This document shows positions 15,596-23,940 of a stretch of 64,000 nt of DNA, piece after piece (the stretch's first letter is position 1; each line of letters opens with the position of its first letter). A program made the translations under genes and the position numbers. Origin of the DNA: Conexibacter sp. S30A1 (lineage in GTDB: Bacteria; Actinomycetota; Thermoleophilia; Solirubrobacterales; Solirubrobacteraceae). The DNA lies in assembly GCF_023330665.1 (NCBI RefSeq), contig NZ_CP097127.1:1302001-1366000 (forward strand), written 5' to 3'. The notes under the pieces were generated by a model that was given only the letters and a program-made list of their open reading frames with translations, did no database searches and was not told where the DNA came from.

Positions 15596-16351
15596 TCAGT
15601 GGTGGATACGTGTGAGCAACCATCCCAGCAGCAGGCCGGCCGCGATCCCGACGCCGGCCGCCACCCAGCTGGCGCTCGGAGCGGCGAGCGGCATCAGTGC
15701 CACCACCGCCGCAAGCACACCGGTCCCGATCAGGTCGCCCTCGTACTCGCGCCGGCGCAGGCGCAGGCTGAGGTCCGGGACCGCCCACGCGGTCAGCAGC
15801 GCGAGCGCAGCGCCATTGCCACCCATGTAGAGCCCGGTGCCGACTTGTCCGGCCAGAGCCAGCCCGCCCGCACCACCGGCCAGCACCAGCGCCAGCACCA
15901 CCACAGGTCCGTGTCGTCGCTCGAGCAGCCAGCCATAGACGGCGATGACCAGCAGCGCAAGGACCGCATAGCCGGTGTTGTCATAGATGAAGGGCGCGCT
16001 CAGCACGCGCCACCAGCGGTCCCCGGTGGGACCCAGAACGACCAGGTTGCCGGTGGCGATCAGGTTCGTGCGCCACAGCAACGCGCCGATCACGCCCAGC
16101 GATACAAACAGCGCGGTCGCGTAGGGATGTGACTCATGCCTGATCCCGGGGATCTCGCCGCGACGCAGCCGCGGCAGCGATGGCGCCAGCTGGCGGTGAC
16201 GGTGCCGGCCTGCGATCTGTCCGTGGCGGTCGAGCTTAGGTGCCCGTTTACGCAGCCGTGTGCCGCAGTAGGGGCACTCCGTGATGTAGGGGCTGACCTC
16301 TGACCCGCAGTTCTTGCAGACCACAAACAGGGGCGGGCCACCGGTACTCAT
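15596..16351 (-). CDS. Zinc-ribbon rhomboid-like membrane protein, probably not a protease
   Basis: A 251-residue protein. The N-terminus is a zinc ribbon with two CxxC pairs (VCKNCGSE...CPYCGTR), then a basic linker, then about six membrane segments with a rhomboid layout (WRVLSAPFIYDN near the second segment, YGWLLERRHG in the next). In rhomboid proteases the nucleophile sits in GxSG and a His lies in the last helix; here the matching places read GGNGAALALL and VAAGVGIAAGLLLG, so Ser and His both appear lost. A TACACT box is 7 nt before ATG 16351 with no Shine-Dalgarno. A scaffold or chaperone role is possible. Confidence 0.7.
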   Translation of the reverse strand: MSTGGPPLFVVCKNCGSEVSPYITECPYCGTRLRKRAPKLDRHGQIAGRHRHRQLAPSLPRLRRGEIPGIRHESHPYATALFVSLGVIGALLWRTNLIATGNLVVLGPTGDRWWRVLSAPFIYDNTGYAVLALLVIAVYGWLLERRHGPVVVLALVLAGGAGGLALAGQVGTGLYMGGNGAALALLTAWAVPDLSLRLRRREYEGDLIGTGVLAAVVALMPLAAPSASWVAAGVGIAAGLLLGWLLTRIHH

Positions 16352-16488
16352 AACCTCAAGTGTAAGCAGCCGACGGCTCTGCTCAAACAACCGTGGCAGC
16401 GCCGAGGAAGGGGTGGCGGCACCACGACCAGAGCCGGCTCTAGACTCGCGTGAAATACGTTCCACGCACCCCTCCGAAGGCGGACCAA

Positions 16489-17409
16489 ATGCCACTTGGA
16501 TATCAGGACAAAATCTACATTCTGGCCTTCGACCATCGCGGCTCCTTCCAGAAGAAGATGTTCGGGATCGAAGGCGATCCAAGCCCTGCACAGGTCGACC
16601 GGATCGGGGACGCCAAGCGCCTGATCTTCGAGGGCATGCTCGAGGCGGTCCGTCTTGGCGCCAAGGCGGGCGCAACGGGCGTACTGGTGGACGAGCAGTT
16701 CGGCTCAGACGTTCCCGAGCGCGCCCGCGAGCACGGCCTCGTCCTGGCGATGCCGGTCGAGAAGTCAGGTCAGGATGAGTTCGACTTCGAATACGGCGAG
16801 GACTTCGCGGCCCACATCGAGCGCTTCAACCCTGGTTTCTCGAAGGTGCTGGTGCGCTACAACCCCGATGACCCCGACGCCGCCATGAACGCGCGCCAGC
16901 TCGGGCGGCTCAAGCGGCTCGCCGACTGGCTGCACGCACACGACCGCAGGTTCCTCTTCGAGCTACTGGTCCCCGCGACAGCATCACAGCTGCAGAGCGT
17001 TGCAGGTAGCGGCGAGCGTTACGACGCCGAACTGCGACCCGAGTTGATGCGGCGCGCGATCGCCGACATCCAGAACTTCGGGATCGAGGTCGACATCTGG
17101 AAGATCGAAGGCGTGGATCAGCGCGCCGACGCCGAGATGCTCGCCGCCCAGGCCCGCAGCGGCCCGGGGCGAGAGGGTGTCACCTGCGTCCTGCTCGGCC
17201 GCGGCGCCACCACCGAGAAGGTCGAGCACTGGCTCGCACAGGCGGCACCGGTTGAGGGCTTCATCGGCTTTGCGATCGGACGCTCCATCTGGTGGGACGC
17301 CCTGGCAGCCTTCCTCGGCGGCAGCCTGCCACGCCCCGAGGCCGCCGCGCAGATCGCCGCCAACTACCTGCACTTCGTGCAGGTCTACGAGCGCAACCTC
17401 GTCGCCTGA
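16489..17409 (+). CDS. DUF2090-type aldolase (IolC C-terminal-like)
   Basis: A class I-like TIM-barrel aldolase of 306 residues. It opens with KIYILAFDHRGSFQKKMFG, the start of the DUF2090 domain that follows the kinase in IolC fusions and is annotated as 2-deoxy-5-keto-D-gluconate-6-phosphate aldolase. GVLVDEQFG and VDIWKIEGVD are further barrel strands, the last with the presumed Schiff-base Lys. It is free-standing here, with no inositol genes nearby, so the substrate is uncertain. ATG 16489 has a GAAGG site; GTG 16450 would add 13 residues. Confidence 0.72.
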   Translation: MPLGYQDKIYILAFDHRGSFQKKMFGIEGDPSPAQVDRIGDAKRLIFEGMLEAVRLGAKAGATGVLVDEQFGSDVPERAREHGLVLAMPVEKSGQDEFDFEYGEDFAAHIERFNPGFSKVLVRYNPDDPDAAMNARQLGRLKRLADWLHAHDRRFLFELLVPATASQLQSVAGSGERYDAELRPELMRRAIADIQNFGIEVDIWKIEGVDQRADAEMLAAQARSGPGREGVTCVLLGRGATTEKVEHWLAQAAPVEGFIGFAIGRSIWWDALAAFLGGSLPRPEAAAQIAANYLHFVQVYERNLVA

Positions 17410-17445
17410 TGCAGGTTGGCCGCTTCGCGCTAGCGTGTAGCCCCC

Positions 17446-17694
17446 ATGCCGGCAATGAAGATGCGCCAGAGCCTCGACCAGCTCGAAGAGGAGTTCCGCA
17501 GGCACACCCAGCTGGCGGCAAAGCAACGCGCGGTGCTCGAACGCAGGGCGGCTGTCCGCTCGCGCCAGCGCTGGCGCGAGCGTGAGCGTCGACACAGCTC
17601 GCTGCGGTTCTACCTGCTCACGGCGTCGCTGGCGCTGACGGCCCTCGTCGTGACCGTGGCCATGTTCGCCACGCTCTACCTGCTGCTCGCCTGA
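17446..17694 (+). CDS. Small coiled-coil membrane protein
   Basis: 82 residues. The first 55 are charged and helical (SLDQLEEEFRRHTQLAAKQR...), consistent with a short coiled coil in the cytoplasm. Residues 58-80 (FYLLTASLALTALVVTVAM...) form one membrane helix at the C-terminus, so it is a tail-anchored type. The family is not recognised. A TAGCGT box lies 9 nt before the ATG. It sits between the aldolase and the decayed copper-island flank. Confidence 0.6.
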   Translation: MPAMKMRQSLDQLEEEFRRHTQLAAKQRAVLERRAAVRSRQRWRERERRHSSLRFYLLTASLALTALVVTVAMFATLYLLLA

Positions 17695-17717
17695 GCCACC
17701 GGGCCTATACCCAAGAT

Positions 17718-17790
17718 TCAAGACTTCGGCTGCGGCCAGGTCCTGTGGTGGGCACGCTTGACTGCGAAGTTGGACATTTTTGCCTTCGCC
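17718..17790 (-). pseudogene. IS4-type transposase, C-terminal scrap
   Basis: On the minus strand the frame reads KAKMSNFAVKRAHHRTWPQ and stops at 17718-17720. This matches the C-terminal tail of IS4-type actinobacterial transposases, which usually end ...KRKMSN-x-x-VKR-x-HR-x-WPQP. A related tail, KRKMSNWPVKHPEHRD, is on the plus strand at 22733-22780. Only the tail remains here, fused after the decayed permease. Confidence 0.55.
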
Positions 17791-17869
17791 GACACGCGCG
17801 TTCGCTCGCCGGGGCCGGTTGCGCAGGCTGCGCGTGAGCGAGAGTCGGTCTGGGTCGACATCGGCTGAG

Positions 17870-18280
17870 GGGCGGCAGCGTAAAGCAGGCCGCCGAGGAC
17901 ATCCGTCCACACGGCTCCCCAGGCCCTGACGAAGTGGTTGCTGGTCGCCGTAAAGCCATCCACGGAGCGCACTCGCTGCCAGACCGTGCCGCTGTCCCCG
18001 ACGCTCATGTCCATCTCGGCATCGCCCTCCATGCGGCCGAGGACGCCGCGCTTGGCCTGTGAGCGTGGCGGTGAACTGCCAGCCGCTCAGCGCGTCGTCG
18101 GTCAGCAGCTCCCACATCTGGCGCCTGCTGACAACCGCCTGCACGCTAGCTCAGAGAGCAAAACCCAGGATCAGCGCCCAGGGGATCTCCCAGAACATCC
18201 CGAACGAGAACGACAGCGCGTCCCCGACGTGCGGGATCAATGTCGTTGCGAGCGGCGGCGTGCTCGTCGTTCGGGCACCC
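17870..18280 (-). pseudogene. Decayed YraQ/DUF318-type permease
   Basis: Minus-strand fragments of one permease in two frames. First comes FGMFWEIPWALILGFAL, then an in-frame TGA (18151-18153), then QAVVSRRQMWELLTDD joined by an apparent internal deletion to ALSGWQFTATL. After a frameshift it continues RGVLGRMEGDAEMDMSV and DGFTATSNHFVRAW...VLGGLLYAA. These pieces occur in this order in YraQ-type permeases of actinobacterial metal-resistance loci. The family's signature Cys-containing helix after the first segment is deleted, and the rest of the C-terminus is replaced by an IS4 scrap. It follows csoR in the same direction, so it was probably the last gene of the copper operon. Confidence 0.6.
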
Positions 18281-18302
18281 GGTTACTCACTTGGTGTGAC
18301 CT

Positions 18303-18656
18303 CTAGCGGCTGTGGGTGAAGCGGTGAACGGCTTCCAGCAGCTCGCGGCTCTTCTCGGTGGCGACGGCCTCGTCGCCCGAGGCGAGTGCGCCGGCCACGC
18401 AGTGGTTGACGTGCTGGTCGAGGATCTTGAACGCGACCGACTCCAGCGCCGTGGTGATGGCCGATATCTGGGTGATGATGTCGATGCAGTAGCGCTCGTC
18501 GTTGACCATCCGTTCGATCCCGCGGACCTGGCCCTCGATGCGGTGCAGGCGCCGGGTGAGCGCCTCCTTGTCGGCCGTGTAGCCGTAGGTCGGCGCGCCG
18601 GACGGAGTGGCGGCAGCGGTCAGTGTGGCGGTCGCGCTGGCTGCAGGTCGCGTCAC
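18303..18656 (-). CDS. csoR: CsoR copper-sensing repressor
   Basis: A 117-residue all-helical repressor that releases DNA when it binds Cu(I). The conserved [17 protein letters not shown] helix is followed by the ligand set Cys in RYCIDIITQ and His-Cys in DQHVNHCV, the X-Cys-His-Cys pattern of true copper sensors. The first 25 residues are an unconserved Ala/Thr-rich extension. The start overlaps the copA stop by 4 nt (ATGA), so it is the third gene of copZ-copA-csoR and autoregulates through the operator upstream of copZ. Confidence 0.92.
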   Translation of the reverse strand: MTRPAASATATLTAAATPSGAPTYGYTADKEALTRRLHRIEGQVRGIERMVNDERYCIDIITQISAITTALESVAFKILDQHVNHCVAGALASGDEAVATEKSRELLEAVHRFTHSR

Positions 18657-20863
18657 AGGGTCTCCCTTCGGGATTGGAAGCGGCGCAGCCGCAGCGAGTT
18701 GGTGACCACGAACACGCTCGAGAAGGACATCGCACCGGCGGCGATGATCGGGTTCAGCAGACCGGCGACCGCCAACGGGACGGCGACGACGTTGTACCCG
18801 AATGCCCAGAAGAGATTGCCCTTGATCGTCGTCAGGGTACGGCGAGCCAGGCGGATCGCGTCCGCGGCGGCGCGCAGGTCGCCGGAGACGAGCGTGAGAT
18901 CCGAGGCTTCGATCGCGACGTCGGCGCCGGTGCCGATCGCCAGGCCGAGGTCGGCCTGGGCCAGCGCGGGTGCGTCGTTGACACCGTCGCCGACCATCGC
19001 CACGACCTCACCCTGCTGCTGCAGCCGTATGACCTCGGCGGCCTTCTGGTCGGGAAGTACACCGGCGAGCACGCGCTCGATGCCGACCTGATCGGCGACC
19101 GCGCGGGCGGCGCGCTCGTTGTCACCGGTCAGCAGCACGGGCTGCAGACCGAGGCCTTTCAGCTCGGCGATCGCCTGCGCGCTGCTCGGCTTGATCTGGT
19201 CGGCAACGGCTATCAGCCCGCGGGCGGCGCCGTCCCAGGCGACCGCGATGACCGTGTTGCCTTTCTGCTCGAGCCGCTCAGCCTGTGCATTGAGATCGTC
19301 GGGCAGCTTGACGCTCCACTCGGCGAGGAACGCTGGGCGGCCGACCAGGACGGCGTGACCGTCGACCACCGCCTGGACACCGAGGCCTGCCCGGTTGGCG
19401 AAGCTCTCGGCGGTCGGAAGCGCGCCCAGCTGGGCGCGGCCGTATTCCGCGACCGCGCGCGCGATCGGGTGTTCGCTAGCGTCCTCGGCACCCGCCGCAA
19501 GCCGGACAAGCTCGGTCTGCTCGGTGCCCGGAGCGGTCAGTGCTGCGCTGACGGCCATCCTGCCCTCGGTCACGGTGCCGGTCTTGTCGAGCACGATCGT
19601 GGTGAGCTGGCGTGTACGCTCGAGGATCTCCGGGCCCTTGATCACGATTCCGAGCTGCGCGCCCCGTCCGGTGCCGACCATCAGTGCCGTCGGCGTGGCC
19701 AGACCGAGGGCGCAGGGGCAGGCGATCACGATCACCGCCACAGCCGCTGTGAAAGCGGCGGCGGCGCTGGCGCCGAACGCCAGCCAGCCGACCAGCGTCA
19801 GCAGCGAGACCGCGATCACGACCGGGACGAAGACCGCTGAGACCCGGTCCGCGAGTCGCTGCACCGGCGCCTTGCCGGCCTGGGCGTCACTCACCAGCCG
19901 TGCGATCTGTGCGAGTGCGGTATGCGCGCCGATTCTGGTCGCGCGCACGACGAGTCGGCCGGAGGTGTTGATCGTCGCGCCGGCGACCTGATCGCCGGCT
20001 GCCACCTCGACCGGGACAGACTCACCGGTCAGCATCGATGCGTCGACGGCCGACGTGCCGCTCTCGACGACCCCATCGGTGGCCACCTTCTCCCCCGGGC
20101 GCACGACGAACAGCTCACCGACCTGCAGCTGCTCGACCGGCACGAGCACCTCCTGTCCGTCCCGCAGCACACGCGCCTCCTTGGCGCCGAGCTCGAGCAG
20201 CTTGCGGATCGCCTCCCCCGAACGGCGCTTGGCGCGCGCCTCGAGGTAACGCCCCAGCAGGATCAATGCCGTGATCAATCCAGCGGCGTCGAAGTACACG
20301 CTCTCGTGAATCCCGGTCACCAGCACCACCACCGACCACATCCACGCCGCCAGCGTGCCCACCGAGATCAGCGTGTCCATCGTCGCCACCAGATGCCTGG
20401 CATTCACCGCTGCGGCACGGTGAAACGGCCAGCCGCTGTAGGCCACCACCGGAGTCGCAAGCACCAGGGACACCCAGCGCCAGCCGTTGAACTGAAGCGG
20501 CGTCGCCCAGGCGAGCACCGCCAGCGGCACCGAGAGTGCGGCGGCGATCAGCAACCTGAGCAGCCAGACGCGGGCAGGATCATCCTCCTGCGTGGCCTCC
20601 TGGAGAAGTGAGGCGTGGTAGCCGGCCGCTTCGACGGCGCCGATCAGATCATCGACCGAGAGGCTCCCTGCATCGAAGGTGACGGTCGCATGCTCGGACG
20701 CGAAGTTGACCGACGCGCTCACCTCATCCAGCTTGTTGAGGCGCTTCTCGATGCGGGTCGCGCACGACGCGCAGGTCATCCCGTCGATCACCAGCTCGAC
20801 ATGCTCGACATGCTCGGCTGGCCGCGCCTGGGCGGGGACCGGCTCGGTCAGGGTGGACATCAC
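18653..20863 (-). CDS. copA: P1B-type Cu(I)-exporting ATPase
   Basis: An inner-membrane pump of 736 residues that exports Cu(I) from the cytoplasm. It has one N-terminal HMA domain with the MTCASC site, about eight membrane helices, the transmembrane metal motif [13 protein letters not shown] (near residue 383), the phosphorylation motif DKTGTVTEG (near 424), the HP dipeptide in SEHPIARAV and the hinge [16 protein letters not shown] (near 624). These define the P1B-1 copper type. The start overlaps the copZ stop by 4 nt. The last part runs into csoR. Confidence 0.95.
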   Translation of the reverse strand: MMSTLTEPVPAQARPAEHVEHVELVIDGMTCASCATRIEKRLNKLDEVSASVNFASEHATVTFDAGSLSVDDLIGAVEAAGYHASLLQEATQEDDPARVWLLRLLIAAALSVPLAVLAWATPLQFNGWRWVSLVLATPVVAYSGWPFHRAAAVNARHLVATMDTLISVGTLAAWMWSVVVLVTGIHESVYFDAAGLITALILLGRYLEARAKRRSGEAIRKLLELGAKEARVLRDGQEVLVPVEQLQVGELFVVRPGEKVATDGVVESGTSAVDASMLTGESVPVEVAAGDQVAGATINTSGRLVVRATRIGAHTALAQIARLVSDAQAGKAPVQRLADRVSAVFVPVVIAVSLLTLVGWLAFGASAAAAFTAAVAVIVIACPCALGLATPTALMVGTGRGAQLGIVIKGPEILERTRQLTTIVLDKTGTVTEGRMAVSAALTAPGTEQTELVRLAAGAEDASEHPIARAVAEYGRAQLGALPTAESFANRAGLGVQAVVDGHAVLVGRPAFLAEWSVKLPDDLNAQAERLEQKGNTVIAVAWDGAARGLIAVADQIKPSSAQAIAELKGLGLQPVLLTGDNERAARAVADQVGIERVLAGVLPDQKAAEVIRLQQQGEVVAMVGDGVNDAPALAQADLGLAIGTGADVAIEASDLTLVSGDLRAAADAIRLARRTLTTIKGNLFWAFGYNVVAVPLAVAGLLNPIIAAGAMSFSSVFVVTNSLRLRRFQSRRETL

Positions 20864-21063
20864 GCCGCCTCGTAGCCCGCTTGGACAATCGCTGCCCGCA
20901 GGGCGCTGTCATCCAGGGTCTCGCCGCTGACCTCCACGAGCTTGGTGTCGAGGTCCACGGCGACCGATTCCACCCCGGAGACGCCGGAAAGCTCTTCCGT
21001 CACCGCCGCCTTGCAATGGTTGCAGGTCATCCCGGGAACGCGGTAGGTGATCGTGTCGGCCAT
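20860..21063 (-). CDS. copZ: CopZ copper chaperone (HMA domain)
   Basis: A 67-residue ferredoxin-like HMA protein that carries Cu(I) to CopA and CsoR. The metal site is [11 protein letters not shown] (CxxC). Length and fold match CopZ exactly. AGGAG lies 8 nt before the ATG. It is the first gene of the operon, directly below the CsoR-type boxes, and overlaps copA by 4 nt. Confidence 0.93.
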   Translation of the reverse strand: MADTITYRVPGMTCNHCKAAVTEELSGVSGVESVAVDLDTKLVEVSGETLDDSALRAAIVQAGYEAA

Positions 21064-21084
21064 CGTTCACTCCTAGTCTCTTAG

Positions 21085-21126
21085 AGCATACCCCAACGGG
21101 GTACATCGCATACCCGTGAGGAGTAT
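21085..21126. promoter_or_regulatory. CsoR-type operator pair between copZ and the cupredoxin gene
   Basis: The palindrome TACCCCAACGGGGTA (21089-21103) is followed by a second imperfect one, ATACCC-GTGAG-GAGTAT (21110-21126). CsoR sites in other bacteria have the form TACCC-N4/5-GGGTA, so both fit. A minus-strand TATGCT box at 21085-21090 touches the first palindrome, so binding would block the copZ promoter. The second palindrome faces the divergent cupredoxin gene. Confidence 0.75.
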
Positions 21127-21243
21127 CTCGCAGGAGGTGGCCGCCACCACCGAGGGATGCCCCGGGGACGCTACGGCATTGCCGCGCCCTCTCGGCACAG
21201 AAGCACGGACGCGCAGCGCGCCCGATGGCGTCACGATCGTCCA

Positions 21244-21831
21244 ATGCACCGGGCACGTCGCTCCCTCTCCGGGATCGCAGGCGCTGGGGTCTTGGTTCTC
21301 GTCCTCGCCGGAGTTGTGCTCGCCATAGCCATGAATGGCCACCCACGAAACGTGTTCGCGGCGCGCACGTCGCGCGGATCTGACGGGTACTCGATGATGG
21401 GCCCGGGCTCCGGAATGATGCGTGGCGGCAGTCCGCCTCCACAAAGCGACTCGGGGGCCGGCACGGTCAAGGCACAAGGCTCGCAGGCACTGACGCTCAT
21501 CGTGAGGTCGGATGCCGAGCATGCTCGGCGCGGGCCAGACGGCACTTGGCACGACGCGTTCCTGCCAGCCGACTTCACGCTGCGCGCCCGCCGGCGGGTG
21601 ACGGTTACGGTCTACAACTACGATGACATGCCCCACTCGTTCACGTCCTCAGCGCTCGGCGTGGACGCGACGGTCCCCGCCGGCTCGGCGGACACACCAA
21701 GCAAGACGACCTTCAGCTTCGTCGCTCCCGCGACGCCTGGCAGCTACCAATGGTGGTGCGCGCTGCCATGCGATTCCTGGGCGATGGTGCATGATGGTTA
21801 CATGCGCGGCCAGGTGACGGTACGGACCTGA
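21244..21831 (+). CDS. Membrane-anchored cupredoxin with CuA-like ligand cluster
   Basis: About 195 residues from ATG 21244. Residues 8-27 (SLSGIAGAGVLVLVLAGVVL) are a signal anchor; a Met/Gly-rich stretch (SMMGPGSGMM) could bind Cu(I). The C-terminal 110 residues are a cupredoxin: the upstream ligand His is in DMPHSF and the distal loop is CALPCDSWAMVHDGYM, offering Cys, Cys, His and Met. This is like the CuA loop of cytochrome oxidase subunit II but with a longer Cys-to-His spacing. It would act outside the membrane in copper handling or electron transfer. Its stop overlaps the hemerythrin start by 1 nt, and it is divergent from copZ. Confidence 0.75.
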   Translation: MHRARRSLSGIAGAGVLVLVLAGVVLAIAMNGHPRNVFAARTSRGSDGYSMMGPGSGMMRGGSPPPQSDSGAGTVKAQGSQALTLIVRSDAEHARRGPDGTWHDAFLPADFTLRARRRVTVTVYNYDDMPHSFTSSALGVDATVPAGSADTPSKTTFSFVAPATPGSYQWWCALPCDSWAMVHDGYMRGQVTVRT

Positions 21832-22271
21832 TGAAGCGAAGCGCCGCGCTCGCACCACTCTCACGCGACCACCACCACGCCCTGGTTGTCGCGAGCGCGC
21901 TCACCCGCGCCGGCGAGGGCACCTGTCGCTCGTCAGCGACGCTGTTCGCGGACTTCATCGCCGAGCACGAGGCCAGGCACTTCGCGGTCGAGGAGGCGCT
22001 GCTATTCCCGATGCTCCCGCCAGGCGACAGAGCAGAGTCGTTGCGGGCACGGGTGCGCGCCGACCACGAGTACCTGCGCGAGCAGGCTGACGCACTCAGG
22101 CACGGACGCCTGGAGCCGACGGTCGAACTAACGGCATCGCTCGGCACCCGCCTGCGTGCGCACGTGCAGCTCGAGGAGCGCGAGCTGTTCCCGTACATCG
22201 AACAGTCGCTGGATGCTGCATCGCTCGACCGACTCGGGCGGCAGCTCGAAGCCGGGACATCGCCGGCCTAG
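21831..22271 (+). CDS. Hemerythrin HHE-domain protein
   Basis: A 146-residue four-helix protein of the HHE type that binds a di-iron centre. Ligand candidates appear in order: RDHHHAL, EHEARHFAVEE, RADHEYLREQ and HVQLEERELFPYIE. Family members bind oxygen or nitric oxide or protect iron centres. No signal peptide is present, so it acts in the cytoplasm. It shares a stop/start (TGATG) with the cupredoxin gene and is therefore translated with it. Pairing with copper export suggests a role in copper-linked oxidative damage, which is inference. Confidence 0.85.
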   Translation: MKRSAALAPLSRDHHHALVVASALTRAGEGTCRSSATLFADFIAEHEARHFAVEEALLFPMLPPGDRAESLRARVRADHEYLREQADALRHGRLEPTVELTASLGTRLRAHVQLEERELFPYIEQSLDAASLDRLGRQLEAGTSPA

Positions 22272-22483
22272 ACGCAATAGGGTACGTGAGGATCCGGGTG
22301 CCGGTTGGTGCTGTGGTGTGCCTCGGTCTGGTCGGGTCAAGCCGCAGTCTGATCAGCGCGTTTCAGATCACGTTTCGATCGGGGTTCTGACGCGGGCTTT
22401 TTCTGCCGGAGCCGCTTGAAATGGTGTTGCACACGGCTGCGCGCCCCGTTGGCGAGCGAGTCGAACAGGGGCGTTCTACCGTC

Positions 22484-22840
22484 AGTGGCGGTTGATGAGC
22501 CTGGATGGCACCTGCCTGGATGTCGCCGACACACTCGCCAACGCGCGGAAGCTCGGGCGGCCCGGGTCTTCTCGGCGCGATGGTCGCATGGTTCAAGCGC
22601 GCAAGCGCCAGCCACCGGACGGCTCATACCTGGCCCGCATCTACCCCAGCCAGAAAGACCAGGGCGCAGGCAACGACGGCCAGCGTGTCCGTGTGATCGG
22701 CGGCCACGTCACAACCCAGCCGTCATCAAGCGCAAGATGAGCAACTGGCCGGTCAAGCATCCTGAACACCGCGATCCGCCTCAACCGGCCAAGGCGCCCA
22801 AAGAAGCCATCACCGCATCACCGGCGTTGCACCCTAACCT
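22484..22840 (+). pseudogene. IS4-type transposase remnant in three collinear pieces
   Basis: Three plus-strand scraps of one transposase type appear in the right order. At 22495 it reads SLDGTCLDVADTLANARK...GRPGSS, the N-terminal domain with the first catalytic Asp; at about 22617 DGSYLARIYPS...VRVRVIGG, a central segment; at 22727 VIKRKMSNWPVKHPEHRD..., the C-terminal tail. The catalytic middle is deleted, so the gene is dead. Together with the preceding 200 nt (no gene seen) it fills the gap between the hemerythrin gene and csrA. Confidence 0.6.
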
Positions 22841-22853
22841 AGCGGTATTGGCT

Positions 22854-23102
22854 CTAGGCGGAGGCCGGAGGCTCCCCGAGCTCGCGCAGAGCCGCATCGA
22901 GTTCAGCCTGGGGTTCGTCGGCGCCGACCGTGGCGCCGCGCTCGCCCTGAATCTCCAGGTAGACCTCTTTGCGGAAGACCGGCACATCGCGGGGCGCCTG
23001 GATGCCCACGCGCACCTTCTCGCCGATGATCGCAAGCACCGACACCTCAATGTCGTCTCCGATCATGATGCTCTGGTGCGCCTTCCGTGTAAGTACCAGC
23101 AT
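22854..23102 (-). CDS. csrA: CsrA-type RNA-binding regulator
   Basis: An 82-residue post-transcriptional regulator that binds GGA motifs in mRNA leaders. The start [20 protein letters not shown] and the RNA-contact strand [20 protein letters not shown] are canonical; residues 63-82 are an extra acidic Ala/Glu tail. A strong GGGAGGAA site lies before the ATG. No flagellar genes are near, although csrA often sits in such loci. It is divergent from a basic low-complexity protein that may also bind RNA. Confidence 0.92.
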   Translation of the reverse strand: MLVLTRKAHQSIMIGDDIEVSVLAIIGEKVRVGIQAPRDVPVFRKEVYLEIQGERGATVGADEPQAELDAALRELGEPPASA

Positions 23103-23295
23103 CGCTTCCTCCCCGGTTCAAAGCCTGCAGTGGATATCCGCCACCAGAGCACGAACCTGCACCCGGGGTGGGTTGGCAAGTCGCACAGCCCAGCATATCC
23201 AGACCACGCGGCGGCTTGCAAGTGCATTGCGCCAAAGCCACTTCGGTGAGCCGGCGCGAACGGCGTCCAGCCAGCTCTGTATGCTCAGCGTTTCT

Positions 23296-23895
23296 ATGCC
23301 AAGAAGATCTTTGCGACCGGAGCTCAACAGGATCCGCGGCTGGGTGCGTCAGGGACGCACCGACGCCTGGATCGCCCACCAGCTCGAGGTCACCGTTCAG
23401 CAGATCCAGACCTTCAAGCGCGAGCAGGGACTGGAGCCAGACGCAGGACCAGACGCTGGCGTGGCGACCGCCGACTTCGACGACGAGATCGATCTGCGCG
23501 CCGCCGACGACGCGCTGATCGCCGCCGAGCTTGAGGCTGAGGCTCAGGCTGCAGCCGCCCGCGCTGAGGCTGAGGCGGCCGCCAGAGCACAGGCCGATGA
23601 TGCCGAGGCGCCCGCTGACGACGACGGTGAGGAGAAGCCCAAGCGCCGCCGCAGCCGGCGCGGTGGCGGCCGCGCCCGTGGCAAGACCAGGGCCGGCGGG
23701 CCCTGGGAGGCAACCTTCGATCACGGCGATGAGGGAATCGGCCTGTGGCTTGATCCCGCCGTCCAGGACGACCCGATCTATGCCGAGTCCTGGGCCGGGC
23801 ACCGTCCGGTCGAGGTGACCATCGCCGAGGACGTGATCACGATCCGGCGCGCCGGCTCAGCCGAGACCGAAACGCCCGAGACCACCGGAGATTGA
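23296..23895 (+). CDS. Protein with HTH-like start, acidic linker, RG-rich basic patch and C-terminal domain
   Basis: 199 residues, family not recognised. Residues 5-45 (LNRIRGWVRQGRTDAWIAHQ...VQQIQTFKREQGL) look like a small helix-turn-helix. Residues 55-115 are an Ala/Glu/Asp coiled region, 120-140 are KRRRSRRGGGRARGKTRAGG, an RGG-like basic patch suited to nucleic acids, and the last 60 form a compact domain (ATFDHGDEGIGLWLDPAV...). The architecture suggests an RNA- or DNA-binding protein. It is divergent from csrA with 193 nt between. The nearby in-frame ATG 23281 is an alternative start. Confidence 0.65.
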   Translation: MPRRSLRPELNRIRGWVRQGRTDAWIAHQLEVTVQQIQTFKREQGLEPDAGPDAGVATADFDDEIDLRAADDALIAAELEAEAQAAAARAEAEAAARAQADDAEAPADDDGEEKPKRRRSRRGGGRARGKTRAGGPWEATFDHGDEGIGLWLDPAVQDDPIYAESWAGHRPVEVTIAEDVITIRRAGSAETETPETTGD

Positions 23896-23940
23896 GCGCC
23901 GGCCACCGGCCCGCACTCAGGCACCGACCGCGACGCGCGC

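Noticed and set aside
16984-18144. A 386-codon minus-strand open frame across the aldolase gene and beyond
   Set aside because: Most of it is antisense to the DUF2090 aldolase, with no protein-like pattern. Only its first 35 codons are coding-like, and these belong to the decayed permease in another context.
18623-19840. A 405-codon plus-strand open frame over copA
   Set aside because: It is the complement of a strongly recognised copA; in GC-rich DNA long antisense frames are expected.
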